DNA of 64,000 nt from Physella acuta. Its lineage: Eukaryota; Mollusca; Gastropoda; Physidae. The DNA is taken from NCBI RefSeq assembly GCF_028476545.1, contig NW_026731874.1, positions 374,501-438,500 of the forward strand, in the 5' to 3' direction. Position numbers and translations under genes: made by a program. Shown in pieces: positions 1-64,000 of this stretch (position 1 is its first letter; each line of letters opens with the position of its first letter). The notes beneath the pieces are model-generated. The model saw only the letters and a list, made by a program, of their open reading frames with translations, did not search any database and was not told the DNA's origin.

Positions 1-180
1 AAACTTACTGTAAATAAAATGTTCATTAACGAAGTTACTGTACCTAAACATTCCTTTAAATTTATGTAGACAGTTTCCTTAACAGTCTAAGCAAGTTACG
101 GTATATAAAACTCCATTAACAAAGTTACTGTTCGTAAAATTTCATTAACAAAGTTATTGTACGTAAAATTCCTGTACAAA
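1..180. repeat. Degenerate ~30-bp tandem repeat
   Basis: Intronic sequence with several diverged copies built on CATTAACAAAGTTACTGT followed by A/T-rich CGTAAAAT. The left edge is cut by the window. Confidence 0.6.
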
Positions 181-316
181 ATTTAGCTGTACACGCCTGT
201 TTTAAATAGGCTACATTGACTTTTTGTTTACTAATTATTTTTGTTGCTACTCATCCTAAGTTAAATAAATGAACAAAAAATAGTTATATTTTTAAAAAAG
301 AGTATATTTTGATTGA

Positions 317-394
317 CATATGTGTGATGTTGATGTGTGATGTTGATTGATATATGTGTGATGTTGATGTGTGATGTTGATGTGTGATGTTGAT
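317..394. repeat. ~13-bp minisatellite (GATGTTGATGTGT)
   Basis: Five to six copies of GATGTTGATGTGT, one interrupted, about 60 bp upstream of exon 1. Confidence 0.75.
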
Positions 395-455
395 AAGTGA
401 CCAGTGCTGGTAAGAAACGTTGCCAACAAGGTAGTAACTCCATTTTATTCTCTAG

Positions 456-60196
<59,741 letters not shown>

Positions 60197-60285
60197 GTAA
60201 TTTCAGAAACTTTCACTTTAATCACATGAACCTCAATGTCACAGTTCGTGTCTGAAAAGTTTGGAACCATGTTATTTAGATAGCC

Positions 60286-61380
<1,095 letters not shown>

Positions 61381-64000
61381 TGTGAGGTCAAGGGAACTCA
61401 CTCTTCTGTATTAGTATTATATTTATATTGTTATCTTGAGTGATGTCCCTTACATGTTGTTATGTATATAAGTCTCTCGCCACTTCCGTCTTACTCTCTC
61501 TCTTACCATGATGGCGTCTGTACATAATAAAGACTGTTAACAACCAACGCGGCTTCTCGTCAGTCATTACAATCCACGTCAATTGGCGACGAAGGATAAA
61601 CATCTACTAGAAAGAGCACCTACTTACGCAAAAAAGAGGTTTGCTAGAGCTTATTAGCTAATTATTTCTAGAATTATGGCGCTGTATGGCCAAATAAAAC
61701 AATTTGATGCGAATGATGAAATCATTCAAGATTACCTAGAGAGGTTAAGCTTTTACCTAGAAGCTAACGACGTGACGATAGAAGCCAAAAAGAGAGCTGT
61801 TTTGTTAACAGTCATAGGGCCTCAACAATTCAGGCTACTAAAGGACTTATGCGCACCAGCTAGTCCAGATACCAAGAGCTTTAACGAGCTGAGCAAATTG
61901 CTAACAGACCACCATGCGCCTACCCCATCAAAGTTTCTATGTAGAGCTAGATTTGACAGTAGGACTCGTCAACCAAACGAGTCAATACCAGAATATGTTG
62001 CTGCTTTACGTCATTTAAGTGAATTTTGTGAATTCGGAGACACGCTGTCTGACAGACTATGTGAAAAGTTTGTGACAGGTGTAAACAGCCCTGATATTCA
62101 AAGAAAGTTGCTGCTCGAGTCAGATCTAAAATTGGAAAAAGCAATACAACTTGCAATGTCATTCCAGCAGTCATCAGATGCGGCGAGATCTTTAGCACCT
62201 TCAGAGATCCATGCAGTAAACAGCAGGTTAGTCAATAAACATCAAACCCATCAGAGCATTCCAACTTATGCTAAACAGCCTGCTCGTTCAAATCCTAGAT
62301 CTAAATCTAGTAATAATTATCAAAAATGTCATCGATGCAAAGGTCCCCATGCATCTCATCGGTGCAAGTTCAAGTCTGCAACTTGTTATAAGTGCGGTAA
62401 GCAAGGTCACATTGCTAAGGCCTGCTTTGCAAAGTCTTCGTCTGTTGCTAAATCTAGCCAGTCAAGACAGTACCGCAACCAAAAGCAGCACTATGTTAAC
62501 TCTCACCAAGACTACCTAACCCAACCAATGAACCACTCTACCTGTGAAAATGCTCAAACTGATTCGCAGCCGGATTTCAACCTGTTCTCTGTGAAATCAA
62601 TAAGTCATGCTCCCATCAATGTACAAGTTAATATCAACGGTAAGAGCATCAGCTTCCAACTTGACACTGGCGCATCTCTAACAGTCATAACAAAGAAAGA
62701 TTTTGACGCTGTCACTGGAGGATCAGTGCCTCTACAGCCATGTCACAAGTGCCTAACAACATACACTGGTGACAATGTTCCGGTAATAGGAGAGTGTATG
62801 GTTCATGTAAGTTATAATGGTCAAAGTGTTAAACTTCCTCTTCTTGTGGTTGAAGGAAATGGACCGCCATTACTAGGTAGGAACTGGTTAAGTGATCTTA
62901 AGTTAAATTGGGAGAGTATTTGTTCATTGAAGAATGTAAAAGAATCTAGTCTTACTTCACTAGATAAAGTTATATCTGAAAATAAATGTGTTTTTGGTAA
63001 CTCTGGATTACTAAATGATAGAACAGTGAAGTTAAGCATTAAAGACACAAATCCAAGATACTGCAAAGCTAGAGTTCCACCTTATGCAATGAGGAATAAA
63101 ATTGAAAATGAGCTAAGTAGATTGGAATCTAATGGCATTATAAAGAAGGTAGACTATTCCGATTGGGCGACACCCATTGTGCCAGTGTTAAAGAAGGATG
63201 GTTCTATAAGAATTTGTGGAGATTATAAAACTACACTGAATAAGCAAATAGAGCTAAATAGGTACCCTATACCTAACATTGAGGAAATTTCTTTGAATTT
63301 GGCAGGAGGAGACAAATTCACTGAATTAGACTTTAGTCATGCTTACACTCAACTAGAACTGCATCCAGATTCAAAAGTCTATACGACAATAAACACACAT
63401 AAAGGACTCTACCAATATGAAAGACTATGTTTTGGCATATCATCTAGCCCTGGAATTTTCCAAGCTGTCATGGACAGTATTTTTAAGGACATTCCAAATG
63501 TTTGTGTGTACTTTGACAATGTGTACATAACTGGTAAGAATGACACTGAACATCTTAAAACACTTGATAAAGTATTGAAAATTGTTGGTGAAAAAGGTTT
63601 AAAGATAAACAAAGATAAATGTCAATTCATGTTGACAGAAATTAGTTTTCTTGGTTATATATTAAGCAAGCAAGGTATCAGACCTCAACCTGAGAAAACA
63701 AAAGCCATTAAAGAAGCACCAAAACCTGAAAATACCCAACAACTAAGAGCTTTTTTGGGCTTAATAAATTACTATGCAAAGTTCATAGGAAATCTGTCTG
63801 GTAAACTATCACCACTGTACAAGCTGCTACAGAAAAATGCAACTTGGCACTGGGGTAAACAACAAGATACTGCTTATAATACAGCAAAAGAGGCTTTGTC
63901 TGCTGACACCTTACTAACTCACTATGACCCAGGGAAAAGACTTATATTAACATGTGATGCTTCACCAGATGGTGTAGGAGCAGTCTTGTCCCACATGGAT
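61381..64000 (+). mobile_element. Ty3/gypsy LTR retrotransposon (Mag-like), 5' part, cut by window end
   Basis: 5' LTR about 61381-61571 (TGTGAGG...ATTACA; an end at 61581 is also possible) with TATATAAG and AATAAAG signals, followed by a primer-site-like TTGGCGACGAAGG at 61583. The internal region from about 61676 holds, in order, Gag, two CCHC zinc knuckles (near 62330-62430), aspartic protease (LDTGAS near 62660), reverse transcriptase (about 63060-63660) and the start of RNase H. The two-knuckle Gag and fused Gag-Pol order resemble the Mag lineage. The visible part looks whole; the 3' half and second LTR are outside, so age by LTR comparison is not possible, but the state of the sequence suggests a young copy. 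Confidence 0.85.

Overview
This window looks like a chromosomal piece of an invertebrate animal, most likely a mollusc and possibly a gastropod. The reasons are a spliced twitchin-type giant muscle gene, spliceosomal introns of very uneven length, a mixture of LTR, LINE, SINE, MITE and Helitron-like relics, and very heavy minisatellite expansion. The lineage call rests on general resemblance, not on a search.

Plus strand: one gene runs through almost the whole window (positions 456 to 60196) and continues past both ends. I can chain 18 exons (2575 nt, 858 codons) whose splice phases agree at every junction. They encode Ig-Ig-Ig-Ig-Ig-Fn3-Fn3-Ig-Fn3, the part of twitchin/UNC-22-type proteins where the N-terminal Ig block passes into the Fn3-Fn3-Ig super-repeat. 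Every domain is a two-exon module bounded by phase-1 introns. Two in-phase candidate microexons (12 and 18 nt) lie inside the sixth Ig domain.

Minus strand: a second gene of four coding exons (14123 down to 4015, 765 codons) lies inside the 19-kb third intron of the twitchin-like gene. It encodes a protein with several ubiquitin-like beta-grasp segments and a basic, repeat-bearing tail. I do not recognise a named family for it.

Repeats: roughly half of the window is tandem repeat, and nearly every intron carries its own private unit (7, 12, 16/18, 17, 18, 19/25, 20, 22, 27, 29, 31, 33, 40, 55 or 56 bp). Several arrays begin or end exactly at a splice site, and in five introns the repeated unit contains the splice site itself. 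This makes ladders of duplicate donors or acceptors; one ladder (59497-59697) is in phase and open, so it could add six-residue steps to the protein. The largest arrays are a 17-bp array (36.8-42.8 kb) and a 12-kb C-rich array with complex higher-order structure (43.0-55.1 kb).

Mobile elements: a pair of TTAA-flanked piggyBac-like MITEs, a TAA-flanked Harbinger-like MITE, CAGTGGCG-ended hAT-like elements, a three-copy dispersed family of unknown class, a tRNA-derived SINE, a LINE reverse-transcriptase relic, a Helitron-like piece, a solo LTR with a 5-bp target duplication, and at the right edge a Ty3/gypsy element cut by the window end, inserted in a hAT-like element.
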